DNA from: Ampullaceana balthica
Lineage: Eukaryota; Mollusca; Gastropoda; Lymnaeidae
Length of the DNA: 64,000 nt
Assembly: GCA_944989445.1 (NCBI GenBank)
Contig: CALYLW010000137.1
Location: 378,134 to 442,133, forward strand
Direction: 5' to 3'
Position 1 is the first letter of the stretch. Each line of letters begins with the position of its first letter. This document shows, one piece after another, positions 33,004-43,424 of this stretch. The notes beneath the pieces were generated by a model that ran no database searches, had not been told where the DNA came from, and saw nothing but the letters and a program-made list of their open reading frames with translations. The position numbers and the translations under genes are program-made.

Positions 33004-33537
33004 ACAATAAATAAAGACACTCTGTGAACTCCTAACTGATAAAACCAGAGACTATTAAAAAGACATTCTGTGAATTACTATATGATAAAATAAGAGACTG
33101 TTTTAACATTAGTCTGTGAATTCCTGAAGGATACAAACAGAGACTGTAGTTATATTAATATTTTTATTTGTTGAACAATGGACAAGGAACAGTGTTTGAA
33201 TTCCATTGGATTATTAGTTAATTTTAATAATACTGAGTGTTTAAATGTTTTAATTACACAAAATTACAGATGTGTTTAAAAGTCCATTTTCATTTTTTCA
33301 GCACAGGTAGACGGCTGCAGTCCTACAGATTTTTTCTCATTATTTCTTATGTTAAGACTGTTGCAGTCCTACAGATTTTTTCTTAATGATTCTATATCCA
33401 GAAGTTGTATGTAAGAAAATGAATGTTCATTGATGATAAATATTTGAAATTTGAATATAGATATAGATTGATTTGATTTTATGAAGACCAAAAATGTTGT
33501 ATTTCATAAACATTTTTTTTTGAAGGATGGGGGTGAA

Positions 33538-33843
33538 TGTCACATCTGATTAACATAATTTTGTGACGTAAGGTCACGTGTACAAGAGACGCGGGAAGAA
33601 AGGAGCATTTCTATTGGTTGAAAGTGTTGGGCGAACAGTTGTGTGTAGACTTCCGTCGAGGAAGGTTGTGTAATGAATGATTCAAGATTTCCACGTTATA
33701 TTACCTCAAATTATATCTGTGTACATATATATATATATTAAAGTTGTTTTGGATAAACGAATTCTTCAGTGAATTATTGTACACAAGATTAATTACTGTG
33801 AGAACGCCTACATAAAAGAGTTATATAAAGTAAAATCGTTACA
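33538..33843 (+). repeat. 3' LTR
   Basis: Near-identical to the 5' LTR. The TA run is shorter and the last ~25 bases differ at a few positions. Preceded by the purine tract at 33524-33537. Confidence 0.9.
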
Positions 33844-34083
33844 ACAACCCTCTATCTGGTATGGTTAACATGCTACATAGATATAATCTAAATAAGTAGA
33901 ATGTAAAAAAATCTTTTTTTTAAAGGACACGCTTTTATTTACAAAAATTTACAGACTGAAGCGCGCTGATCTCCCCTGCCCTTGATGTAAACACGGGAAT
34001 TTGGTAAACGATGGCTGGAGTGAAACCAGTGAGCCGTGGAGGTCAACTCTAGCAGACGACTATACACTCTAAATTGTGATAAA

Positions 34084-34566
34084 TAGAGATAAACTAAAAA
34101 TTGATTAATTTAATTACGGTACATTCGATCGATCTGAAATTTTGATACACTGCATTGTCATCCAAGATCTAGCTGTGGTAAAATTTTGAGATCTCTAGGA
34201 CCATCAGAAGTGGTTTAATTTTACGTTTCAAGATTTGAAGGAAGGAAGGATGGATGGATGGATACAACATACAAACAGTGTGACTTAAATAAAAGCGTGT
34301 AAAATTCATTAATTTAATTACAGTACAGTCGATCAATCTGAAATTTTAATATATCCTTTTTATCGTCGGTACGAGTCTGCCTGCAAAATTTCAGCTAGCT
34401 AGCATACGGAGTCGATCGATCTGAAATTTTGATAGATCATTTTTATCGTCGGCACGAGTCTGCCTGCAAAATTTCAGCTCGCTAGCATACGAGAAAGTGG
34501 GTTAAAAATCAACCAACGATTTTTCGGCAAACAATCAACGCATCAAGCAGGCGCCACGAGTTAATA
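34084..34566 (+). repeat. Microsatellite-bearing non-autonomous element, copy 2
   Basis: Three core units (from about 34104, 34308 and 34411) each carry cgatcgatctgaaattttga-type words followed by a fragment like aaaatttcagctcgctagca. A ggaaggaaggatggatgg microsatellite lies between units 1 and 2. Ends gagttaatataaaagattt, as in the other copies. Variable core number is a trait of this family. Confidence 0.6.
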
Positions 34567-35470
34567 TAAAAGATTTTTAAAAAACAAATTAACACCCTCC
34601 TGGTGGAAGCACTTATGCATCATTGGTGGGCGCAATTGTAAATCTGAGCGTTAATGTAACGGTGCAGTGGATTTTTATAATTTATAGCCAAGTGATTGTA
34701 AGAGGCTTTGAATAATCGGACAAACTGGGGGCGGCCAAAAGACAACCAAAGACCTCGGTCACTTATCTCGGGACCAAAGACTGATTGGTGGACCCCTTTA
34801 GGAAAAATTGCTGCAATAAATAGAACAAAAACACGAATGCTAAAAAGTACATGCTAACATTAAAAATGCCACAACTTAGCGAAAACTGAGTCGCCAACAC
34901 CAGAGTCTCTGTCTAGTAGTAACTAGTGTTTCGAATGAGACGATCGCATTGTTTTCACATATTTAAAAAAGATTGATATGAACGGGGACGCGATATACCG
35001 ACTAGCTTCTGAAACCGCAGTGCACCTATTGGCTTATTGCCCAGTAACGCTACACTTCAATAAACTACAGTGTATTGCTATCTACCCCCGCCCCGTTATT
35101 TGACCAACTACGCTTTGTGGCTTAAAACTACGTTGTTTTTTTGTTGTTGTTTTTTTAGAGCTGAAAACTACTTTGATATAAAATAAAGGGGAAACAGGTC
35201 TGATTAAATATCAATTTATTATTCATAATTCATAAACCAACACAATATCAACATTTAAAACTCTAATAAAAATGCAAGAGTAGACATAAACAATGGATAA
35301 GCGTCAGTGTTACTGCTTTTGTTATTAATGTTAACACCAAAATATTTCTGATATTGTGTGGGTCGGCGTTTTTTTAATCAATATCAATTTTATGAATAGC
35401 GTTCAGATGGCGTTTTATCGCGCTGGGTTGCCACCCTTCGCAGACACAATTTCATTACAATGGTTGCATT
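34567..35470. other. Intergenic, no gene seen
   Basis: Mixed sequence without a supportable frame. Around 34715-34800 is a fragment (ggcggccaaaagacaaccaaagacc...gaccaaagactgattggtgg) that looks like an eroded repeat end. Confidence 0.35.
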
Positions 35471-36781
35471 TTGCCGTGTCACTGTCAACTCACTTGGCAT
35501 GACATCTTACCCATCTCATTAACTTTAAAAACTGACAACTTTGGGTGTATGTGTATCAATTTTTGGGCTAGGCAAACACGTGTTAATGAACACAAGAAAC
35601 ACACGAGAATGCGAGGGGGTGGGGGGTTAAAGCAGTGCTTCTCAAAATTGTGGACCGCGGAAGTTATCAAGAAAGGAGAGAGAAATATAATTTTAATCCT
35701 CCAATTGCTACCAATAATACTAACACACTAGAATTTGCCATTTTTGACAATAAGCTAATAAATGAAAGAAATAAAAGGAAATAAAATACATTTCGCTACC
35801 ATGTAAGTACCGGGAAAATAGTGTACCGGTTACTGGTGCAATGGAAAAAATTCAATTCCTGCCGGTCAACCATACTAAAAAGTTTGAGAAGCACTGCATT
35901 ATAGGAGTGAAGAGAGATTGGGGGGGGGGTAAAAACGACATTAGATAGTATCAATCGGTGACCCACTGTCGGCTATTTCAAAGCAAAGTTAATGTCAAAG
36001 CCAATGTGCTTTTATGAGGTGAACACAAAAACACGGCCTCTTTCTTCTCTATGCAGTCCATCCTCACGGCGACGTCTGCCCATCCTACACTGTTAGTAAC
36101 TATTTAATTTATTAAATGTAAATACTGATAACCTTGTACGCATTAATAACATCAGTTTTTCTAGGTCACCACGTGTTACTGAAGACAAGAAGTATAAGTG
36201 AATGCAAGGAGTGAAGGGAGGAGAGAGGGGTAGATAAGCAACATTAGCTAGACTACTAGTATCAATCGGCGTATTTCAAGGCAAAGGTCGGTAGTGTCAA
36301 AGCAAGAGTTTTTTTTAAACAAACATAGCATCTTTCATCTCTAAGCAGTCCATCCTTATTTTTGGCAGAGGACTTTTGTTTTCTTTATGTGATTCTTTTA
36401 AAGAACCAAAACCTTTTTGTGTTTTGCGATTTCCGTTTCACGTTGAGAGAAAAAAGATGTATTAAAATACATTGCAATTTGTTGGGACCGTATTTTATTT
36501 CCCATTGACAGATACTTCCCGTTGACAGAGTCTGATATTTCTCCATAGATGTACTTCACAGCTCATTCTAAAAAAAAATAAAAAAATTTCATTTGATCAA
36601 TTGTTTCGCGAGCCACAATGTAAACACAAAAAAGCCGCATGGGAGCCGAAGTTTGGCCTCCGTTAATATAGAATATAGACATTGAAGCCACATTTTCACA
36701 GGTACCCGGGTGGAATTTTACTACCCGGGTAATCACACGGCAACGGGTACCCGGGTCCCGGGTACCCGTTGACAGGCCTAA
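35471..36781 (-). mobile_element. hAT element (TAGGCCTGTCAACGGGTACCC), second copy of the 62288-63512 family
   Basis: The right end, ...gggtacccgttgacaggccta at 36781, and about 480 bp before it match 63060-63512. A unit of about 600 bp appears twice (from 35471 and from about 36090). The left terminus is unclear. It contains a nested hAT at 35633-35896. The stretch at about 36075 (gacgtctgcccatcctacactg) is an uninterrupted version of the site that holds a MITE in the 62288 copy. Confidence 0.65.
35633..35896. mobile_element. Non-autonomous hAT-like element (CAGTGCTTCTCAA family), copy 3
   Basis: Ends CAGTGCTTCTCAAAATTGTGG and AGTTTGAGAAGCACTG. Flanking octamers ggttaaag and cattatag match at only 5 of 8, so the TSD is doubtful, but the termini match copies 1 and 2. 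Confidence 0.75.
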
Positions 36782-37324
36782 TAGTAGATACGATAAAAGT
36801 GACTGTTTTTCTAATTTAAATGACATGATAATCGAAGTGACCTTAAAGACATAAAATTTGCTTTCTACCGCGAAAGCGGGACTTTAACAGGTATGTATAT
36901 TATTATTGCATTGCATTCATTTTAATAAACTATGCACAATTTCTAAGGAGCCAGAATCATACAAATATTGAACGTGACACTCTAAAACAGGGGTCGGGAA
37001 ACCGTGGCTCGCGGGCCAGAAGTGGCTCTATTGATGGCTGCATCTGAGTAATCTGACTCGCAGACAAAAATTCGATTATAAAAAAAAATGTTTCTCCAGA
37101 CTCCTTTGATCTACATATTAATTGCATTTTTTAACAATAAAAACTGGGTTCATGTCTGCACGAAGTTTATCCTCACCACTACAAAGCCACCAGCAAAGCC
37201 ACGAAGCATCATAACTCGCATTATTTTTAATGATAATAAATACTCATTGTTGATTAGCAAAAGCATAACAATTTTATTAAAAAGAGTCATAATTATTGTA
37301 TTTTTAGTTTTAGTGTTGAAATTA
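36782..37324. other. Intergenic with a hAT-like end
   Basis: At 36988 begins caggggtcgggaaaccgtgg then ctcgcgggcc, the left end of a hAT-like repeat of the CAGGGGTCGGCAA kind; no right end is seen. Otherwise nothing. Confidence 0.45.
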
Positions 37325-37485
37325 GGGGCCGTCCATAAATGACGTCACGCACCTAGGGGTAGGGGGTCTCACATTTCTGATGTTGTAAGACGATCGGGGG
37401 GGGGTTGTTTAAGTAATGTGACGTCACATCAAAATGCGCAACTTTAAATAAAAGTTCCAATTAGATTTAGATATTTGATTTCTTA
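37325..37485. mobile_element. Palindromic MITE, left half only
   Basis: Starts ggggccgtccataaatgacg after TTA (37322-37324) and runs into the AT-rich middle, where a hAT begins at 37486. The right half is not contiguous. Confidence 0.78.
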
Positions 37486-37994
37486 TAGGGCTGCGAAAAT
37501 TAACGATTAATTTCTCGATTAATCTTTTAAAAATTTTAACGATTAAAAAATTTTTTAACGATTAATCGACCCACCACTTATAGCTTATAAATGTACTGGA
37601 AGTAATAAAGTAACATATTTTGGCCGATAAATTTAAACTAATTGCCGGACGATTACACGAACATTTTGGTTTTTAAACTATTGACTGGCGTGAATGTTCT
37701 AAATGTTGATAAATGTTATTTTGTCCATTGAGAGAAATCGTTTTCCTACCATGCAATGTTCCCTCTAAGTTCAGGCTTTGAAGGTTCGTGTGCAAAGTTT
37801 TTAAAAAAAACTCGTGTGCAAAGTTGCACAGCGTCCATTTTTTAGCAATATTTTACAAAATTTGCTGTGCGGTTATTCTAAACTCCGTGGTTCGGTCAAA
37901 TATCTGCGCAGCCAGGCTGCCTAAAGGGGACATTGCTACCATGGTTCTAACACTTAGCTTACATATCACCTGAAAACCAAACATTCACTACAGT
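37486..37994 (+). mobile_element. hAT composite (TAGGGCTG ends), left part
   Basis: Matches 5935-6420: TAGGGCTGCGAAAATTAACG, then acccaccacttata, and the same nested element at the same place. It stops at 37994, where a different MITE fragment begins, so the transposase tail is missing. Confidence 0.85.
37754..37935 (+). mobile_element. Small hAT-like element nested at the same site as 6185-6371
   Basis: Starts CAATGTTCCCTCTAAG and ends GGGGACATTG. Perfect TSD ctaccatg at 37746-37753 and 37936-37943, identical to the TSD at 6177/6372. Confidence 0.9.
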
Positions 37995-37995
37995 A

Positions 37996-38165
37996 TGGGG
38001 CCATCCATATATTACGTAGCACAAAATTCGTATTTTTGTACCCCCCTCCCTCCCCCGTTGCATCCCGTACATTTTTGGGACATGCGTACGTACAAATTCG
38101 CTCACCCCCACCCACCTTTTGAAAAAAATAAAGTAAGCCGGAGTCAGAAGATATTTGTTTTACTC
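37996..38165. mobile_element. Second MITE family (ggggccatccatatattacgt), half copy
   Basis: Starts ggggccatccatatattacg, has a C-rich block and ends cttactctttgaa-like sequence joined directly to a family-one MITE at 38166. The inverted equivalent with the same junction is at 45195-45333. Confidence 0.6.
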
Positions 38166-38660
38166 TTTGAAGCCGCCCATAAATGACGTCACACGCCTAA
38201 AAGAGGGTGGGGAGGGGGTCGCGCATTTGTGACGAGGGGGGGGGGTGTTTAAGAAATTTGAAGCACATCAAATTGCGCTCTAAAATATTTGAAAATAAGG
38301 ACTTTTTTTCGGGGGGGGGGTCAAATCTTTGGAACCGTCCATTACTGACGTCCCGCGATTATGGCCGATTTTCACCCGCACGACACGCGTCTTCACTAAA
38401 AGTTAGACCCCCCTCTTTTCCAATATTACGTCACAAAAATGCCCATTCCCCCAAAAAAACATTGTTTTAATTTGAAAATTAGCATATTTCAAATCACTTT
38501 TGTCATTTAAGTTTAAGTATGTATTTAGTGTAAGGCTGCACTTTAATATCGTAACACGCGCGAAGCCCATGTAAACGTCATTAAATAAATTGTAAACAGA
38601 CACATTTTTAAGTACAACTTTTATTTTAAGTTACGCGTTTTGATGTGACGTGACATTTCT
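38166..38660. mobile_element. Two incomplete family-one MITEs, abutting
   Basis: The first starts gccgcccataaatgacgtca (38167) and decays near 38325. The second starts ccgtccattactgacgtccc (38336) and runs through the standard middle to gatgtgacgtgacatttctta near 38660, where it is cut by the hAT region. Confidence 0.65.
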
Positions 38661-39895
38661 TATACTATGAAGTAGAATACAGACTAATAATTCTCTATAC
38701 TCTATACGATTGTAAACAATTTATTTGAAAAAAAGACTCTACTAATTATACTTGACTGGAATAGACATAGTCTACAACAAATGATCCTCCTTGATTTGAC
38801 AGTCGCAAACTTGTCAATCACGTTGTCAAAATTAATATTCTCAAGTGTTTCTCTTTCAATGATAAGGAGTGCAAGATCACTAAGACGATCTTGTCCCATT
38901 CAAGCATGTAAATAAGACAAAATAATCTTCATTTTGCTGAAGGGCCGCTCACAGCTTGAAATTGAAACAGCAATTGTTAGAAGTATTTGCAGTGGAATGC
39001 ACAGATTTGGAAATACGTCATCTCCATGTGAAACAATAAAACCAAGAAGCTCCAAAGGAGTTTCCGGTAGAATTTTAGTCTGGAACTGAACAGCATTTTG
39101 TAATCTCCGATTTCTGTGCACAATTCGTGACCATTGACGTCAGTGTCGTAGAAATTTCCAAAATCTAAGCAATTTTGACGAAGCGTATCGACATTTGTCT
39201 CAGCGAGAAGAGTTTTGACGTTTATTAAAAATCCAAATTTGGTGTTAAAGATTTTTAGACAAAAACCGTATTGATATCTCCAGTTGGAGTCTCTCATTTA
39301 CGCAGTTCATAACAAGTGCAATTTCTTCTTCTGCCGAATGTCCTTCATCTCTTGCTAATTCTCCAGGTATCCTCCGATGTCGTCTAATCCTTCTGTCAAC
39401 CTCAATTCCCCCAAGTTGTGCATCTTGTTTTTCCATTGTCTATCGCAACTAGGCTAAAATAATCACAAATGTTGGGCAAGTTCTTGCACCAGCGATTCAA
39501 TATCAGATGCTGCTACCTTGAAATTCATAGTAGGATCCTGCAACCGTTTCTGGACACGATCAATTTTCCCAAGTATGATGATCCAGAAATGTATCAAAAC
39601 TAGGAAGTTTAAGTTTAATATACCTGCCAGTAAAATTTCTGCATCACTTCTGTTGTCAGGCGTAATAGTTGCATCTTCTGATAATTTGTCCAACAGCCCA
39701 TACTAGTTCATATAGTCCTTCATAAATAGGTTTAACAGCTTCTGATCGTGCACTCCAGCATGTTTTAGACTCCCTCTTCATTGTGATTGGCACAATTCTT
39801 TTTAATTCTTCCCAACGAGTTTTTTAACGAGAGAAAAACAAATACATACTTTCAACTGTTCCAAAAATCGTGATAACAACTGGATCCTGTTTAGC

Positions 39896-41191
39896 TAGGG
39901 TTGCCAGATACGTGGACACCAAAATGAGTGCATAATAAAACAATAAGAAGGACGTCAAAGGAGGACATTTTGAATATTTCATTTGAGTCGTCCCGGATTA
40001 AACTTAAAGTCAGTACAATTTTATTGTAATAGCTGCCACTGTTCATGCAAGAGTCTTTAAAAAACTGTTCATTTTTGTATTGTACAAATGATTTAAGATT
40101 GCTGTATTGGTCAAACAATTACAAATCATCTACAATACCCTTCTCTTTCAAATACAATATAAACGCCAAAAGGTCATCAAGTTTACATTCTATGATAATT
40201 GAAATTCAACAAAAGTTTTCAACCACTTTTCTAAGTAAGTAATGCATGCTTCATACACCAACTTAACATCTGCCAAACTCTTCTTCTTGACATCTTTCCT
40301 TAAGTCTTCTCTACATCTCCTTGACTTTCAGTAAAATAAATGTCTCCTCCAATCTATTTTTCAAAGCTTACAAGGTTGTGCGAAGACGGCTCATAACCTC
40401 CAATATTGCTGTTTCTTCCATTTCATTTTCAATGACTGCGATATTTTTTTAACCTAGAATTAGATTTTTTCGCCCTTGTCTAGATTTGTAAGTTTTAATA
40501 AGAAAAACCCGTAAAAAACCAAGTTTTTGACTATAAATCTTTTATGTACGAGAAGTAATTAAAAGAATGTTCATTATAATACGCAGCGCCAGACCATCCA
40601 GAAATACAAAATTGCAGTTGTGTCGTAAAACATGTTTAATATAATGCGCACCGATCAGGAATATGTTTATAAAAAGAGCTGTCAATAAAACACGCACCTT
40701 ATTGCGCGACAGAAAGGTTGTTCAATATAATACGCACCGCGACGCTCTATCTCAAAAAACAGCATGATACATAGGAATAAATAAAATAATCTAAAAAATC
40801 AATAGTTTAATTACGGTACATGCGATCGATCTGAAATTTTGATACATTGTTTTTATCATCGGTACGAAACTGCCTGCAAAATTTCAGCTCGCTATCTTGC
40901 GAGCAAGTGGGTTAAAAATCGATCAAAAGTTTTGGCGACAAGGTCGGTCGGTCGGTCGGTCGGCCGCAGACACCACGAGTTAATATAAAGGATTTAAAAA
41001 TAGCCATAATCTATTTTTATTTAAAGTAAACATACCATGTAATAGTTGTAAAAACGATACATAAAAATTATAATATAAAATGTAAGAAAATCCCGACATT
41101 TTAATCGATTTTCGCTTTGCCTGCCAGACGGAGAACATTGGGCTAAAAAGGAGGACATGTGCCTCCTTCTGCCGAACGTCTGGCAACCCTA
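39896..41191 (-). mobile_element. hAT-like element (TAGGGTTGCCAGA) inserted in the transposase
   Basis: Inverted ends TAGGGTTGCCAGATACG and CGTCTGGCAACCCTA. Perfect 8-bp TSD tgtttagc at 39888-39895 and 41192-41199. The two sides rejoin in the ZMYM1-like reading. 1296 bp. The minus strand has fragments such as FDQYSNLKSFV that may be eroded transposase. It contains a further repeat at 40499-40993. Confidence 0.9.
40499..40993 (+). repeat. Microsatellite-bearing non-autonomous element, copy 3
   Basis: Starts tataaatcttttatgtacga (about 40533), preceded by the family's outer sequence aaaaacccgtaaaaaaccaa. Contains the core atcgatctgaaattttgata with caaaatttcagctcgc, a cggtcggtcggtcggtcgg microsatellite, and ends gagttaatataaaggattta. 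Confidence 0.62.
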
Positions 41192-41680
41192 TGTTTAGCT
41201 GAGTTTAAGCTGTGGTTGTCACAGTTTGCAAACTATGCTCTGTGATTTCTGGCACATATTCGCTGTTGAAGGCCGGATAAATCCCCAGTCATTACATCAG
41301 CATTGTTATGTTACATTGTGACCGACAGTCGGCTAGAGGTATGTTATCATATTCCAGTTTCTATACGACAACCCTTTCAAGACTTTCTGCGTCTTTGGAA
41401 TGTATCTGAACAAAACCTAAAATTAATTCTTTAATGGTTACTTTTTTAGTTTGAAAATCCACATGGCGCCCCTTAATGCTCAATGGGGGCGCCAAAATCA
41501 TGCTTGCCAATTGGCAATTGATTTGTGAAGAAGATATTTGTGGAGCTCCAAAATTCAATCTTGCAAACGTATTTATATCAAAATAAATTTAAATAATTAA
41601 TTTTAATACTCATTTTGCGCCCCCTAACTTGGCGCCCGGGGACATATGTCCCCCCTGCACCCCCTAGCTACGCCACTGAC

Positions 41681-42043
41681 GTCACGCGATTTTGGCAAAT
41701 TTTTCATTCCCTCTCGCCCCTCGTAAAGCGTCGTCACAAAATCTTAGACCACCCCCTCCAAGATGACGTCTCAAAGCTTTTCGCTCCATAAAAGCTGCAT
41801 TTTATTTGAAAAAAGAGCATGTTTAAAATCACTTTTTTGTCATTTAAGTATTTATTTAGTGTAGGCCTGCATTCTATTATCGTAACACGTGTGAAGTCAT
41901 GTAAAACACCATGTAACAAATAAAATATTTAAGTGGAACGTATATTTAAAAGTTGCTCGTTTTGACGTGAGGTCACATTTCTCTAACACCCCCCCCACAA
42001 GTCACAAATCGTCACCCCCCCCCTCTCCCCTAGGTGCGTGAAA
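41681..42043. mobile_element. Family-one MITE lacking its left terminus
   Basis: Begins acgtcacgcgattttggc directly after the hAT end at 41680. It runs through the standard middle and C-rich right arm to ctaggtgcgtg, where another element starts. Confidence 0.7.
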
Positions 42044-42616
42044 TCGCCGTCCCGTTGTGTGTTTATAACGGCTATAGCACCGGTGGGCGAAAGAGAAACT
42101 TCATCTCATTTCAAGAAATGTAAATATAAACCCGACGGATATATTTTAATGATGTGTAAACGTTTGGTCTGAATCAAATGTTTATTACTTCCAAGCAATT
42201 AAAAGTTCACAATTTGGTTTGCAATACATTATAAGGAGGGGGGTCTTGAATTAACGGCATTTTGCGTATGGATGCGTGCGGGGGAGGGGGGGGTCTCGAC
42301 TAAATGTGTACGTACGCACAACAAATTTTTTTGCATCATAATAAGCCTAGTAACGTAAACGGCTCTGGCTGCAAACAGCATTCGAGACCGACGAGTCAAG
42401 ACTGATATGCAATAATGTTTTATAATTTGAAATACAAACGAAATTCTGAACTTGGAAGTAATTAACATTTGATTAAGGCCGAACGCTCACATATTACTAA
42501 AATATATCCTTCCGATTTATATTTCCATTTCTTGAAATTAGTAGACTAAAAGTTTCTCTTTCGCCCACCGGTGCCTTAGCCGTTATATATACATAACGGG
42601 ACGGCGATTTCACTGC
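42044..42616. mobile_element. Element with ~100-bp or longer inverted ends
   Basis: The left arm gaaatcgccgtcccgttgtg, ...caccggtgggcgaaagagaa, ...tttcaagaaatgtaaatata is mirrored by the right arm ...atatttccatttcttgaaat, ...tttctctttcgcccaccggtg, ...cataacgggacggcgatttc. The arms extend over about 110 bp each. Non-coding. A clear TSD is not visible, and I did not recognise the family. Confidence 0.7.
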
Positions 42617-42846
42617 TTGTATTGTTCTTTTTTATCAGTTTTTTTTATTTTTATGCAGTGTTCAAGACAATAAAATTATAATGTTCTATTGTATTTCTTC
42701 AATAATTTCATCATGAAAAACACGATATTATTGCAAAAAAACTATAAAAGGCCATCCATGAATGACGTCACGCTATTTTGGCCGATTTTGACCCCCCCCC
42801 CTTTCGTCACAAAATTTTAAACCCCATCCAGTATGACGTCACAAAT

Positions 42847-43277
42847 GGGCCGTCCATAAATGACGTCCCGCACCTAAATGGGGAGGGTGGTCGACCATTT
42901 GTGACGAAGGGGAGGGGGTGGTGTTTGAGCAATGTAAAGTCACATCAAAACGCGTAACTTTAAATAAAAGTTGCACTTATAATTACATATTTGATTGTTT
43001 ACAATTTATTTAATGACGCTTTACATGGGCTTCAAGCGTGTTACAATATAAGGGTGAAGCCTTACACTTATAAATACATTCTTAAACGACAAAAAGTGAT
43101 TTGAAACATGATAATTTTCAAATTAAAAAATGGGTTTTATGGGGGGAGGGGGTTTAAAGGGGGGAGGGGGCATTTTGTGAGGTCATATTGGAGGGGGGTC
43201 TAACTTTTTGTGACGACGCGTAATGAGGGTGGGTGAAAATCGGCCAAAATCGCGTGACGTCATTTATGGACGGCCCC
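42847..43277. mobile_element. Complete family-one MITE nested in another
   Basis: Starts gggccgtccataaatgacgt and ends gtgacgtcatttatggacggcccc. It lies at the gtcacaaa/actttgacc point of the outer element. Confidence 0.82.
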
Positions 43278-43424
43278 AGCACTTTGACCCCCCTTCCCTA
43301 AACCCCCGTATTTTCTAATTGAAAATTAGCATGTTGCAAGACACTTTTTAGTCATTTAAGTTTAATATGTATATTATTAAGCGTAAGGCGTAGTAAGGTT
43401 GCACTCTAATATCGTAGCAATCAA

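Larger units (their letters stand above)
30578..33843 (+). mobile_element. Internally deleted Ty3/Gypsy-like LTR retrotransposon
   Basis: Two direct LTRs (30578-30884 and 33538-33843) run from TGTCACATC to TTACA. The flanks carry a perfect 5-bp TSD acaac (30573-30577, 33844-33848). A possible primer-binding site ttggtgcagaagt follows the 5' LTR and a purine tract ggatgggggtgaa precedes the 3' LTR. The 2.65-kb interior keeps a gag-like frame and only a scrap of RNase H; protease, reverse transcriptase and integrase are missing, so it depends on a relative to move. The LTRs differ at few positions outside a TA run, so the insertion is fairly recent. Confidence 0.88.
38760..41340 (-). pseudogene. 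ZMYM1-like hAT transposase, interrupted and frameshifted
   Basis: In transposition order on the minus strand: GDLSGLQQRI and NCDNHSLN (about 41230-41340); then, after the insertion, FGTVESMYLFFS, RWEELKRIVP, WSARSEAVKPIYEGL, ILLAGILNLNFLVL with RVQKRLQDPTMNF, RRIRRHRRIPGEL and ILLTIAVSISSCERPFSKMK. It ends with RLSDLALLIIERE. These are the conserved blocks of ZMYM1-like hAT transposases, including the C-terminal SxERxFSK dimerisation motif. Frame changes and stops separate them. Confidence 0.82.
38700..41680 (-). mobile_element. Autonomous-type hAT (ZMYM1-like), broken
   Basis: Minus-strand transposase blocks run from 41340 down to 38760. The right end carries a terminus tagctacgccactg at 41680 (CAGTGGCGTAGCTAGG on the minus strand). 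I could not find the left terminus. It is interrupted by another hAT with a clean TSD at 39896-41191. Confidence 0.7.
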
